Shown: one piece after another, positions 8,870 to 17,627 of the stretch
How positions within the stretch are numbered: the stretch's first letter is position 1
How the letters are laid out: every line of letters starts with the position of its first letter
Assembly: GCA_965248155.1 (NCBI GenBank)
Contig: CBDFIO010000002.1
Span: 1,984,001 to 2,048,000 of the forward strand
Source of the DNA: RFSX01 sp965248155
GTDB taxonomy: Bacteria > Bacteroidota > Bacteroidia > Chitinophagales > Saprospiraceae
Direction of reading: 5' to 3'
DNA length: 64,000 nt
Program-made: the position numbers and the translations under genes
The notes under the pieces: generated by a model
The model's database searches: none
What the model was told of the DNA's origin: nothing
Seen by the model: only the letters and a program-made list of their open reading frames with translations

Positions 8870-9646
8870 TTATTGTATAGTAATCGATTGAGACAAATTA
8901 TCAATGATAATTAATTCGTTTTCTTCTATGTTTTGTTGTGAGTTTACTCCAAGAAACAGTTTCTTAAAATCATAACTCATATCCAGCTGCCAGGATCGTC
9001 CTGCTAATACCATTTCATCAAGCTCAAAATTTAATTGTTTTGCCTGATCATTGTAGTAATGTATTGCATATAAACTATCGTTAAGTTCAAATTCCATTCT
9101 GAATATCTTGAACTTATCCGTTAAAGAATCATATGTACTATCAACAGCTAGTTTCAACGAACTTTCCTCGAAAAGCGAATTGAATGGCTTCAATGATGAT
9201 ATCAAGTCTTCGTCTAATCCTAGAGTAAATTCAAGTCTCACAAACTCAGATTCAAAACTACTCTGTCCTAAATTTCGTTCCGTTAACCTATTGGATCGAA
9301 ATAAATAATAGTCATCAACTATGTTTGTGTTATCGTCTACCCGATTTCTGATGCGAAAACTTGAATCTGCATCAATAAATCGAAAACTTGAAAAAAGTAA
9401 TTGAAAACTTGAAATGCTAAATGTATCAGATAGATCGTTACTAAACTTGTCATTCAACTGGTAATCTATAGTGTCAATCACCAAATTGAATGAGACATCA
9501 ACATCGGGATATACACAACATGAATCACATGAATTTACAGCACCAAAGTTGAAATTTTCAGCATAGAAATCCAGGCAAGCGACTTTTGATTCTTCACAAG
9601 AAATGAGAAAACAAAATAAAATATTAAGAAGGATTATTGCTCTCAT
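8870..9646 (-). CDS. MbnP-like periplasmic lipoprotein
   Basis: 258 aa. The lipoprotein signal ends at Cys17 (FCFLISC). The segment VSFNLVIDT followed by LNDKF and DTFSISSFQLLFSSFRFID matches the MbnP beta-sandwich pattern (family name from methanobactin operons, but widespread in Bacteroidota). The protein has exactly one Trp (Trp219, in GRSWQLDMSY), a plausible target for oxidation by the adjacent di-heme enzyme, and a Cys cluster CDSCC at 40-44. The 3' end of the exonuclease gene overlaps its 5' end by 23 bp, and the peroxidase gene follows after 38 bp, so the genes are one operon. Assignment is by motif and context, not by database search. Confidence 0.7.
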   Translation of the reverse strand: MRAIILLNILFCFLISCEESKVACLDFYAENFNFGAVNSCDSCCVYPDVDVSFNLVIDTIDYQLNDKFSNDLSDTFSISSFQLLFSSFRFIDADSSFRIRNRVDDNTNIVDDYYLFRSNRLTERNLGQSSFESEFVRLEFTLGLDEDLISSLKPFNSLFEESSLKLAVDSTYDSLTDKFKIFRMEFELNDSLYAIHYYNDQAKQLNFELDEMVLAGRSWQLDMSYDFKKLFLGVNSQQNIEENELIIIDNLSQSITIQ

Positions 9647-10454
9647 GTTCCTTTACAAGACTTTTAACAATCTGTTTGACTTGAGCTGAAAAGTCCTTTT
9701 CCAGTATCCAGTTATAATATTGCTTATCTCTAGTTAGGACATCAGCCACTACTTGGCCCTGATATTTTCCAAAATTAAACACAATTCTACCCTTAGAGTC
9801 ATATTTTAATCTTTGTGTCACATCCACAACCTTGGAATCATTTGTGAATTCGGCAATAGATTTCATGTCATTCTTTATTGGGCTTGGATGAATAAAACCA
9901 TCCCCATCAAAATAATCTACATTTTCATATCTTGATATTTGCCCTTTTAAAACTTCAACTGTTGCCTTAACGTCCGCTAGGGCATCGTGGGCATTTTCGA
10001 TTGTTTTCTGACAATACATCTTATATGCTGCTGCCAAAGTTCGAGGTTCCATTTTGTAGAATATCTTTTGAGCATCAATTGTTCTTCTATTATTAAGTGC
10101 CAACTCAATTCCTGCCCTTGCAAGCTCTTCCATTAACATTGGGATATCAAATCTGTCTGAATTATAACCAGCAAGATCTGCATCTCCAATAAAATCCATT
10201 ATGCTTTGTGCAACTTGACCAAATAAAGGTTTATTAGCGAGCATATCTGAAGATATGCCATGGACGGCAAAAGCTTCTTCTGATATAAGTACAGCTCCGG
10301 GATTTATAAGCATGGATAATTCTTCGGGATCATCTGTTTCCGGAGAATATTTTATTAATGCTATTTGTACAATTCGATCTCTTATAACATTTAGACCAGT
10401 TGCTTCTATATCGAAGAATACAAGATCTTTATCTAGATTAAATTTCATGTTCAT
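9624..10454 (-). CDS. DnaQ-like 3'-5' exonuclease (DEDDh)
   Basis: 276 aa. Exo I motif FFDIEATGL at about residues 13-21, Exo II around LAGYNSDRFDIPML (about 93-106) and Exo III with His and Asp in NAHDALADVKAT (about 153-164) give the DEDDh set. The C-terminal 100 residues contain FNFGKYQGQVVADV, a small extra domain common to Bacteroidota exonucleases of this type. It is probably a stand-alone proofreading/repair nuclease, not the polymerase III subunit. The 5' end overlaps the TerC gene by one base and the 3' end overlaps MbnP by 23 bp; the grouping with metal proteins looks incidental. Confidence 0.88.
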   Translation of the reverse strand: MNMKFNLDKDLVFFDIEATGLNVIRDRIVQIALIKYSPETDDPEELSMLINPGAVLISEEAFAVHGISSDMLANKPLFGQVAQSIMDFIGDADLAGYNSDRFDIPMLMEELARAGIELALNNRRTIDAQKIFYKMEPRTLAAAYKMYCQKTIENAHDALADVKATVEVLKGQISRYENVDYFDGDGFIHPSPIKNDMKSIAEFTNDSKVVDVTQRLKYDSKGRIVFNFGKYQGQVVADVLTRDKQYYNWILEKDFSAQVKQIVKSLVKEHESNNPS

Positions 10455-11293
10455 TATATTATTCCTTCTATAGTAGCATCTTCTGTAGCACCATGCAATT
10501 GAACCGGACTTTCTTTTTTTCTTAGTTTCATATTTAAGAATTCGACGCCCAGAGAAAATGCGATTGCAAAGTACAAATAACCTTTTGGTACAGCTCCAAT
10601 TTCATTTCCTAAAATTGAAAGATGAGCCAGATGACCTCCTTCAATGATCAACATAAATCCTATCAGTATTAAAAATGCCATTCCTAACATTTGTATCGAT
10701 GGATGCTTGTTCACAAATCTGCCAACCGGAACAGCAAAAATCATCATAATTATCACTGATACAACGACTGCAATAACCATAATTACTAAAGCTCCTTCAA
10801 TACCATTCGTCATACCTACTGCGGTTAGAATTGAATCAAATGAAAAAACGATGTTAATAAGTGTGATTTCAACTATAGCTTTGCTAAGTGTGGAAGTCTT
10901 TTTTGATGACGATAAATTATGTGGATCTTCTCCTTCAAGTTTATGATGGATTTCTGTGACACTTTTGTACAATAGAAATATACCACCTGTAATAAGAATT
11001 ATGCTCTGAATCGAAAACCCTGCATGAATCCATGATTGATCGATACTTATCCAAGGTTCATTCATGGCGATTAGAATTGTTATCCCAAATAACAACACCA
11101 CTCTCATCAACATCGCTAGAACCAATCCAATTAGGGTAGCTTTCTTTTGGTCTTTTTCTGGAATTTTTGAAGATGCTATCGAAATAAAAATAATATTATC
11201 TATTCCGAGAACGATCTCAAGAAAGGTTAAAGTTAAAAGACTTAACCATACTGTTGAACTTGCCAAATCTGGCATTACCAAGCAATTTAACAT
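10454..11293 (-). CDS. TerC family integral membrane protein
   Basis: 279 aa from the first ATG; a second in-frame ATG at 11275 begins MPDLASSTVW, which matches the usual family start better, giving 273 aa. About seven to eight transmembrane helices. The family motif LEIVLGIDNIIFISI (with charged Glu and Asp inside the first helix) and the second repeat VFSFDSILTAVGM with the same pattern are clear. TerC/Alx proteins are linked to manganese export and metal-loading of exported proteins, and to tellurite resistance. First gene of the TerC-exonuclease-MbnP-MbnH run, so a metal-handling link is plausible. Confidence 0.9.
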   Translation of the reverse strand: MLNCLVMPDLASSTVWLSLLTLTFLEIVLGIDNIIFISIASSKIPEKDQKKATLIGLVLAMLMRVVLLFGITILIAMNEPWISIDQSWIHAGFSIQSIILITGGIFLLYKSVTEIHHKLEGEDPHNLSSSKKTSTLSKAIVEITLINIVFSFDSILTAVGMTNGIEGALVIMVIAVVVSVIIMMIFAVPVGRFVNKHPSIQMLGMAFLILIGFMLIIEGGHLAHLSILGNEIGAVPKGYLYFAIAFSLGVEFLNMKLRKKESPVQLHGATEDATIEGII

Positions 11294-11381
11294 AGGGTAA
11301 CATTTTGAACCCTAAAGATAGAAAAGCCATTTAAAATGCCCTTGTATAACTAAATATACAAAGGCATAAAAACCACATCGA

Positions 11382-12071
11382 TCAACTAAGGTTCAACGTG
11401 CTTCGGATAAGTATTTTATGAGGTTTTCGTGCACTAAAATGAATTATGTTCTGTCTCTTCAAATCTCCCAAAACTCTTGCTACCGTCTGTCTTGATGTAT
11501 CTGTTATATATGCTATTTCTTTGTGCGATAGACCATGATTTATTAATATTTCATCAAGCCCTATTTTAATTCCCTTTGTATTGGCTAATTGTTTCAAGAA
11601 TTCAACAATTCTGCTTTGCGCTTTCTTAAAAACAAAATTGCTCATCCTGGATTCCAGGTTAACCATTTTCTGCATTAAAATTTGAGTTAATGCTTGACAT
11701 AATTCTGGGTGTCTTTCCAATAAAGCTTTGAAAAAAGACCTGGGAATTTCAAAAACTTCCGCATCCTCCAGCGCTTGAGCAAATTCTGAATTGTTCTCAT
11801 TTGTAGCCATGAAGTTCTCTCCAACCAATTCATCTTTGTATACTATCTCTTTAAGAAGAACCTTGTCATTAGAAGTATATCTTCCAACTTTAAATGATCC
11901 CTTGTAAATAAGATAGATCGAAGAAATCTGCATTCCTTGAGTATATAATTGTTGAGCTTTTTTATATTTTTTAAACTCTGTTTGATTACTTAACTGTTCG
12001 ATCTGACGATCTTCAAGACTTTTGAAAAAAGGCATATCTCTCAAGATCAAATATTTTGAAGATTGATTCAT
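11382..12071 (-). CDS. Crp/Fnr family transcriptional regulator
   Basis: 229 aa. Residues about 10-125 are a cyclic-nucleotide-binding-like beta roll (LYTQGMQISSIYLIYKGSFKVGRY), and residues about 150-220 a winged helix with recognition helix around HKEIAYITDTSRQTVARVLGDL. No Cys cluster for an Fnr-type Fe-S centre and the phosphate-binding cassette of true CRP is not obvious, so the effector is unknown. It is transcribed away from pckA across a 342-bp spacer that contains a perfect 9-bp inverted repeat, a possible operator for it. Confidence 0.88.
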   Translation of the reverse strand: MNQSSKYLILRDMPFFKSLEDRQIEQLSNQTEFKKYKKAQQLYTQGMQISSIYLIYKGSFKVGRYTSNDKVLLKEIVYKDELVGENFMATNENNSEFAQALEDAEVFEIPRSFFKALLERHPELCQALTQILMQKMVNLESRMSNFVFKKAQSRIVEFLKQLANTKGIKIGLDEILINHGLSHKEIAYITDTSRQTVARVLGDLKRQNIIHFSARKPHKILIRSTLNLS

Positions 12072-12413
12072 AGTATTAGCATTTATCTTGTTAGATGAAG
12101 CTCAAACCAAATACCCCTACTATAATTCAAAAAATATTAGATTTTTTTTCTGTTCCCGCCATCTAAAAGCCAATAAAACTTCAACTTATAAGTAATTTTT
12201 CTTAACATAATTTTAACATATTAACAAATATAATAATATGTTATTTCAAAGCTAATAACCACAGACTTTTTGTATTCCTTACACATACTTTTCACGATAT
12301 TTTTTGTGTGCTTGATGTAATTTGAACACTATGAAATCAATATCCTCTCGTTTTATTTGTCCTAACAAACTAGACATTTTTAAAATTGCTCAATCCTTTA
12401 AAAATTCGCCTTT
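12072..12413. other. Divergent spacer between Crp-like gene and pckA
   Basis: 342 bp, very AT-rich, holding the inverted repeat at 12214-12243 and repeated TTAACAT words. Promoters for both flanking genes must lie here, but I cannot find a full TTG-N19-TAnnTTTG match. No RNA gene seen. Confidence 0.5.
12214..12243. promoter_or_regulatory. Inverted repeat TAACATATT-N12-AATATGTTA
   Basis: Perfect 9-bp half-sites separated by 12 bp, midway between a Crp/Fnr-type regulator and pckA. Symmetry and position suggest a dimeric regulator site for one or both genes; it could also be chance in AT-rich DNA. Confidence 0.4.
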
Positions 12414-14033
12414 ATGAAGCAAACAGGAATTAAAAACCCTGACGCATCCTTAATGGATTATGATATTCAAACCTGGAAACTTGCATATTGGAATTCAACT
12501 CCCAATGAACTGATTGAACAGACGCTTCGCCGGAACCAAGGCACACTAACAAGGAACGGAACTCTAAGTATCAAAACAGGCAAATTCACTGGCCGGTCTC
12601 CAAAAGACAGATTTATAGTCAAAGATCAAGTAACTACTGACTCTGTTGATTGGAATGAAATAAATCAAGCCTTTGATCCCGGATTATTTGAATCTCTAAA
12701 AAACAAAGTGGTTCAATACCTGAATGGCAGAGACCTATTTATTAAAGATGCAGGTCTTTGTGCAGATAAAATCCATCAAATCAATGTTAGAGTAATCGCT
12801 GAAAAACCTTGGAGTGCACACTTTGTCAATAATATGTTTATTCGCTTAGACAATGACGAATTACTCTCATTCGAACCGGAGTGGACGATTTTTGTTGCAC
12901 CTGGATTCGAGGCAAATCCCGAAATTGATGGTACAAAAGCTGAAAATTTTTCAATAATAAATTTCAGCTCAAAAACCATAATTATTGGTGGATCAGGATA
13001 TACAGGAGAAATTAAGAAAGGAATGTTTTCGGTACTTAATTATTATCTACCAAAAGAAAAAAATGTGCTCTCTATGCATTGTTCAGCAAATGTAGGGAGC
13101 GATGGTGAAACCGCAGTGTTTTTTGGATTAAGTGGGACCGGCAAAACAACACTTTCTGCTGACCCGGCCAGACAGTTAATTGGAGACGATGAGCATGGAT
13201 GGTCAGATGAAGGCCTGTTTAATTTTGAAGGAGGTTGTTATGCGAAATGTATTTCCTTATCAGAAGAAAAGGAACCCGATATTTTTAGTGCAATCAAGCC
13301 GGGAGCAATATTGGAAAACATTTCCTTTCATAACGGTTCTTGCAGACCTGATTATAATGATTCCAGTATTACTGAAAACACAAGAGTATCCTACCCTATT
13401 CATCATATAAAGAATTACCACAAAAAAGAAAGAGCTGATCACCCAAAAAACATTTTCTTTCTAACCTGTGATGCTTTTGGTATTTTACCTCCACTTTCGA
13501 AACTAACGATCTCACAAGCCATGTATTATTTTATTTCCGGCTATACAGCTAAAGTGGCTGGAACTGAGGAAGGTGTCCTTGAACCATTGGCAACATTTTC
13601 AGCTTGTTTTGGAGCACCATTTTTACCCCTTCACCCTAATCAATATGCTGAATTACTAGGAGAGAAGTTGATTCAAAATAAGGTGAACATTTGGTTGGTA
13701 AACACAGGCTGGATAGCCGGACCTTATGGTGAAGGAAGTAGGATTTCACTTAAATACACCAGAAGTTTAATCAAAGCTGTATTAACCGGTGCACTTAAAG
13801 ATGTGTCATTTACGAACATGGCGGTATTTAATCTTAAAATTCCGTCATTTTGCCCAGAAGTTCCCGGAGAAATATTACATCCAAGAAATTCCTGGAAAGA
13901 CAAAGAAAACTACAACGAAAAAAGAATCGCACTAGCCCAATTATTTATAGATAACTTCAAAAAATATGAAGACAATGTAAAACTTGATATTAAAGAAGCA
14001 GCTCCAGTATTAGATATGGTTTATGCAGATTGA
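12414..14033 (+). CDS. pckA: Phosphoenolpyruvate carboxykinase (ATP)
   Basis: 539 aa, the normal length. It makes phosphoenolpyruvate from oxaloacetate and ATP, the entry step of gluconeogenesis in the cytoplasm. Visible motifs: FTGRSPKDRF (substrate Arg, about 59-68), the kinase-1a P-loop GLSGTGKTTLSADP (about 239-252), the metal site GDDEHGWSDEGLFNFEGG just after it, and the nucleotide-binding NTGWIAGPYGEGSRI near 440-455. The gene stands alone, divergent from a Crp-like regulator and ended by a strong terminator. The nearby inverted repeat suggests carbon- or energy-linked control (inference). Confidence 0.97.
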   Translation: MKQTGIKNPDASLMDYDIQTWKLAYWNSTPNELIEQTLRRNQGTLTRNGTLSIKTGKFTGRSPKDRFIVKDQVTTDSVDWNEINQAFDPGLFESLKNKVVQYLNGRDLFIKDAGLCADKIHQINVRVIAEKPWSAHFVNNMFIRLDNDELLSFEPEWTIFVAPGFEANPEIDGTKAENFSIINFSSKTIIIGGSGYTGEIKKGMFSVLNYYLPKEKNVLSMHCSANVGSDGETAVFFGLSGTGKTTLSADPARQLIGDDEHGWSDEGLFNFEGGCYAKCISLSEEKEPDIFSAIKPGAILENISFHNGSCRPDYNDSSITENTRVSYPIHHIKNYHKKERADHPKNIFFLTCDAFGILPPLSKLTISQAMYYFISGYTAKVAGTEEGVLEPLATFSACFGAPFLPLHPNQYAELLGEKLIQNKVNIWLVNTGWIAGPYGEGSRISLKYTRSLIKAVLTGALKDVSFTNMAVFNLKIPSFCPEVPGEILHPRNSWKDKENYNEKRIALAQLFIDNFKKYEDNVKLDIKEAAPVLDMVYAD

Positions 14034-14053
14034 AACCAATAGATTGAGATAAT

Positions 14054-14089
14054 AAAAAAGCGGGAATGGCATCATTCCCGCTTTTTTTT
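14054..14089. terminator. Bidirectional terminator after pckA
   Basis: Stem AAAAAGCGGGAATG / CATTCCCGCTTTTT with a GCAT loop and eight T on the plus strand, and A-rich on the other side so it works for the convergent gene ending at 14111. Confidence 0.92.
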
Positions 14090-14110
14090 ATAGCCTGATT
14101 ATATAGAAGC

Positions 14111-17100
14111 CTAAATCTTTAAAAATCGCTTCACTACTAATACGTTTTCATATTCAATAGCGATAATATAAATGCCGGAAGCATATTTGGATACATCCAA
14201 TCTCAGTTCTTCATTTTCCACTTTGAAATCTTCCATCAACGAACTTTCTATATTATATACCTTCACCTCGGAAGGACTTTGATCAATAAATCTTAATCGT
14301 ACATGATCAAACGCAGGGTTAGGACTTAAAAGAACCAAGTTATTATTCTTGTCTAAGTCTATCGTAGCAACATCGGTATCGATAAAGAATTCAAATATTT
14401 GACTACACCCATTGCTATCAATCACCTCAAGAAAATAAGTACCGCCGAAGAGTAAAGAAATATTTTGTTCCGTACCAAGCACATTTCCATTTTCATCAGT
14501 CCACGAAAAAGTGTATGGACCTGATCCCCCGCTTACATCCAAAGTGACCGCTCCAGAATTTACATCAGAAGCTGGATTAATTACTACATTGGAAATTGAA
14601 ATTGAATCTGGTCTGGTTAAAATAAAAGTTTCTGTCAACATACATCCATTCTCATCTTCTAATGTCACAATCACCGGACCATCACAATCATCTCCCTCAT
14701 TCTCAAAATCTACGTTTACCATACCCGTTCCACCTACAACTTCAAAATCAAGATTACAATCATCAGAGAAATAACAACTAGGATCTTGAATAACAACATT
14801 TTCAAAACCCAATTCTTCAGGTTGGTCAATGGAAAAAGATTCACTGACAATACATCCCGAACCTGCATCTGTAATTGTAACATCATAATCACCAGCAGCA
14901 AGCATTCCCGGGTCACCATCAAACTCCCAACTTAAGTTATCACCTAGAGTATCGAGATTTACAGTTCCATCAGAAGCGTTAAAACAACTTGGATTCGAGG
15001 TTAATAAATCAACTTGCAGTATTTGCGGCTCTGATATCACAATCGTATCTACAGCAGAACAATTGCCGCTATCTTCAAGGGTTACGATATAAGTTCCGGA
15101 TCCAAGGTCTTCAAAAATATCTCCAGTAATACTAAATGTATATGGTGCTGTCCCACCACTTCCAGATACCGCTATTATTCCATCAGATTCTCCAGGGCAA
15201 GATACCTCTGTCACAGCAACCGTTAACTCTAAATCTATATTTACTGTTACAGAAAAACTGCACTCATCTGTATTATTACATTCATCTACAGCTCTATAAG
15301 TAACTCCAGTTGTACCAGCCGGAAATATTGAGCCACTTGGAAGACCCTCAATTAATTCTATTCCCGCAACATTACAGTTATCATCCACGGTAGGAAGCGC
15401 ATAGTTAACAGGTTCACAACTATTCGTCACTATATCTCCAATGGCTGAACAATCAATAATTGGGGGAATAGTATCCATAACATTAATAGTTGCCGTTCCA
15501 CTTGTCGAATTGCCGGCTGAATCAAATATTTCGATTGGAATATTATACGAAGCAATATCATTACAAGTAAATATCGGGGTCGTAAATGACACAGAATCAA
15601 TACCGCAATTATCGGAACTTCCAGCATCAACATCTGCAAATTCTCCAGGTCCTCCAAATCCAAATTCATCAATATAGATTGAGCCTTGTTCTATCACTAG
15701 TATTGGCGCTAATGTGTCTCCATTAAATAAACTAATAGAATCACTTAAAAGACAATCATTTCCATCTGACAGGATATAAGTATAAATTCCAACACCGAGA
15801 TTAGATAAAGTATCAGGAATATTAATCAATGTATCCATTGTTGTTTCAATAGTATCATTTGTTACACCATTTGACCAAGTCAAAGTATAATTGCCTGCTC
15901 CTCCTGAAACATTAACGATTATCTCTCCATCCTGACTGTCTTCACACGATGGATTCTGAATTGAAATTGTATGAACGTTAAGAGAGTCCGGCTCTTCAAC
16001 AACCATTTCATTCACAATTAAGCTACACCCTCCATTATCTATTATCTCGACTGAATAGGTGCCTGGACCCAAATTGTCAAGATTTTCTGTAGCTGCACCA
16101 TTTGACCAAATATATGTAATAGGGTCTGCTCCACCTATTGTATTAAGCATTATCATTCCACTTGAATCACCATAACACGATATATGCGTTATCTGTGGAT
16201 TTACATCAATATTACATGCACCCGCCATTACTTCTATATCACCTTCCTCAACACAGCCATTCTGGTCTGTAACAGTGATAGAATATGTTCCAGCAGCCAG
16301 ATCTTCAATTGTACTGCCATTGCCATTCTCATTAACACCGTTAGACCAATTAAAGTTATAAGGTGCTGTGCCTCCATTAGGATCCGAAGCTGCAGTTCCA
16401 TCGTTAGCACCGGATGCAGATTCATCTGTAGAACTTAAATTCAACAATAAAGGATTCGGTTCACCTATTTCTAATTCTTCGACTATTTCACAATTATTTC
16501 CGTCAGTTATTGTAATGAAATATAATCCTGGATCAAGGCCATCTTGATCACATCCAAGACCTACTCCATTTGACCATTCACAATCATAATTTCCTACACC
16601 ACCAAAAATATTAAGTTGTGCCTCTCCGTCATCATCTCCAAAACAACTAACGTTAATAATTTCAGGATCAATCTCTATTATATCAGGTTCACTGATAATA
16701 ATATCAGCCTCTCCTGTATTATCATCATCATCTGTAACCGTTACAGAGTGGTTTCCAGCGTCAAGATTTACTGCTGTGGCAGTGTTTTCACCAGAATCCC
16801 AGCTAAATGAATATGGAGGTGTTCCTCCACCAGCTACCGCTGAAGCTGATCCATCTGTACCGTCAAAACAGGAAACATTGTTTTCTAAATCGATTTCGAC
16901 ATTTAGCGGGTCAGCACCCAGAACCGTAACAGTTTCTGTACTTGTAACTATTACATCTCCACTGGTTCCTCCATTTCCATTTGCAAAATTGCCTACAGCA
17001 TAAAAAGTGACATCATCCATCACATCCGGTGGTGTCCAATCTGCATCCCATTCAACGGAGTTACCTCCACCAAAATTCTTGAAAGGAGCATGACCAAAAT

Positions 17101-17455
17101 ATTCTCTCCCACCTGAAATAATCAAAGAAGAACTCGAGCTATTATTAGTCCAATCACCTGCATTGTTATCGTTAGCATCTTGTAATGCCACTATTTGAAA
17201 TCCTCCTCTTATTGGAGTTCCTGTTGAAACATTAAGAGTAACTGTAACATTGTAGGTTACAGCAGGATCAACTGTTCCGGGCAATCCTGAAATATCAACA
17301 GATCCCGTAAATCCTGCCCCGGAATGACAATTCGAACACAATCCATCTCCTGGGGCTCCCGAATTTCCCGCTGGATGTTGTGATGAAAAAGAAAGGAATA
17401 ACAATGCGCAAATAGTAAATGCGCCAATAGCGTGTTTTTTAGATCTAAAAAGCAT
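14111..17455 (-). CDS. Giant SprB-repeat surface protein with T9SS tail
   Basis: 1114 aa. After a signal peptide (1-25) comes a choice-of-anchor V/Reeler-like domain (about 28-180) that includes CSNCH, a heme-type or metal-binding motif. About nine SprB-type repeats of 75-85 residues follow, each with the pattern SCFGxxDG...GGxxPYxFxWSNG...GTYxVTVTDxNGC. They are split by an HYR-like domain near residues 650-730 (DTIPPIIDC ... TYRAVDECNN). The last 75 residues are a type A T9SS sorting domain (LLSPNPAFDHVRL ... SGIYIIAI). SprB-type proteins are surface adhesins in gliding Bacteroidota; motility itself is not shown here. Confidence 0.9.
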   Translation of the reverse strand: MLFRSKKHAIGAFTICALLFLSFSSQHPAGNSGAPGDGLCSNCHSGAGFTGSVDISGLPGTVDPAVTYNVTVTLNVSTGTPIRGGFQIVALQDANDNNAGDWTNNSSSSSLIISGGREYFGHAPFKNFGGGNSVEWDADWTPPDVMDDVTFYAVGNFANGNGGTSGDVIVTSTETVTVLGADPLNVEIDLENNVSCFDGTDGSASAVAGGGTPPYSFSWDSGENTATAVNLDAGNHSVTVTDDDDNTGEADIIISEPDIIEIDPEIINVSCFGDDDGEAQLNIFGGVGNYDCEWSNGVGLGCDQDGLDPGLYFITITDGNNCEIVEELEIGEPNPLLLNLSSTDESASGANDGTAASDPNGGTAPYNFNWSNGVNENGNGSTIEDLAAGTYSITVTDQNGCVEEGDIEVMAGACNIDVNPQITHISCYGDSSGMIMLNTIGGADPITYIWSNGAATENLDNLGPGTYSVEIIDNGGCSLIVNEMVVEEPDSLNVHTISIQNPSCEDSQDGEIIVNVSGGAGNYTLTWSNGVTNDTIETTMDTLINIPDTLSNLGVGIYTYILSDGNDCLLSDSISLFNGDTLAPILVIEQGSIYIDEFGFGGPGEFADVDAGSSDNCGIDSVSFTTPIFTCNDIASYNIPIEIFDSAGNSTSGTATINVMDTIPPIIDCSAIGDIVTNSCEPVNYALPTVDDNCNVAGIELIEGLPSGSIFPAGTTGVTYRAVDECNNTDECSFSVTVNIDLELTVAVTEVSCPGESDGIIAVSGSGGTAPYTFSITGDIFEDLGSGTYIVTLEDSGNCSAVDTIVISEPQILQVDLLTSNPSCFNASDGTVNLDTLGDNLSWEFDGDPGMLAAGDYDVTITDAGSGCIVSESFSIDQPEELGFENVVIQDPSCYFSDDCNLDFEVVGGTGMVNVDFENEGDDCDGPVIVTLEDENGCMLTETFILTRPDSISISNVVINPASDVNSGAVTLDVSGGSGPYTFSWTDENGNVLGTEQNISLLFGGTYFLEVIDSNGCSQIFEFFIDTDVATIDLDKNNNLVLLSPNPAFDHVRLRFIDQSPSEVKVYNIESSLMEDFKVENEELRLDVSKYASGIYIIAIEYENVLVVKRFLKI

Positions 17456-17627
17456 ATTTAGTTGTATTGTATGGGTGACTAAAATAAGTATTTATTATAT
17501 GGATAAATTAATAATCGTCCGAATCCGTCTTATTGGCACTTCAATCTGACTATTCAATTGTCATTCACCTTTTAAACGATAAAAAGCAGATATTTGCAAG
17601 CATTAATAATTACAAAATCTTGAAGAA

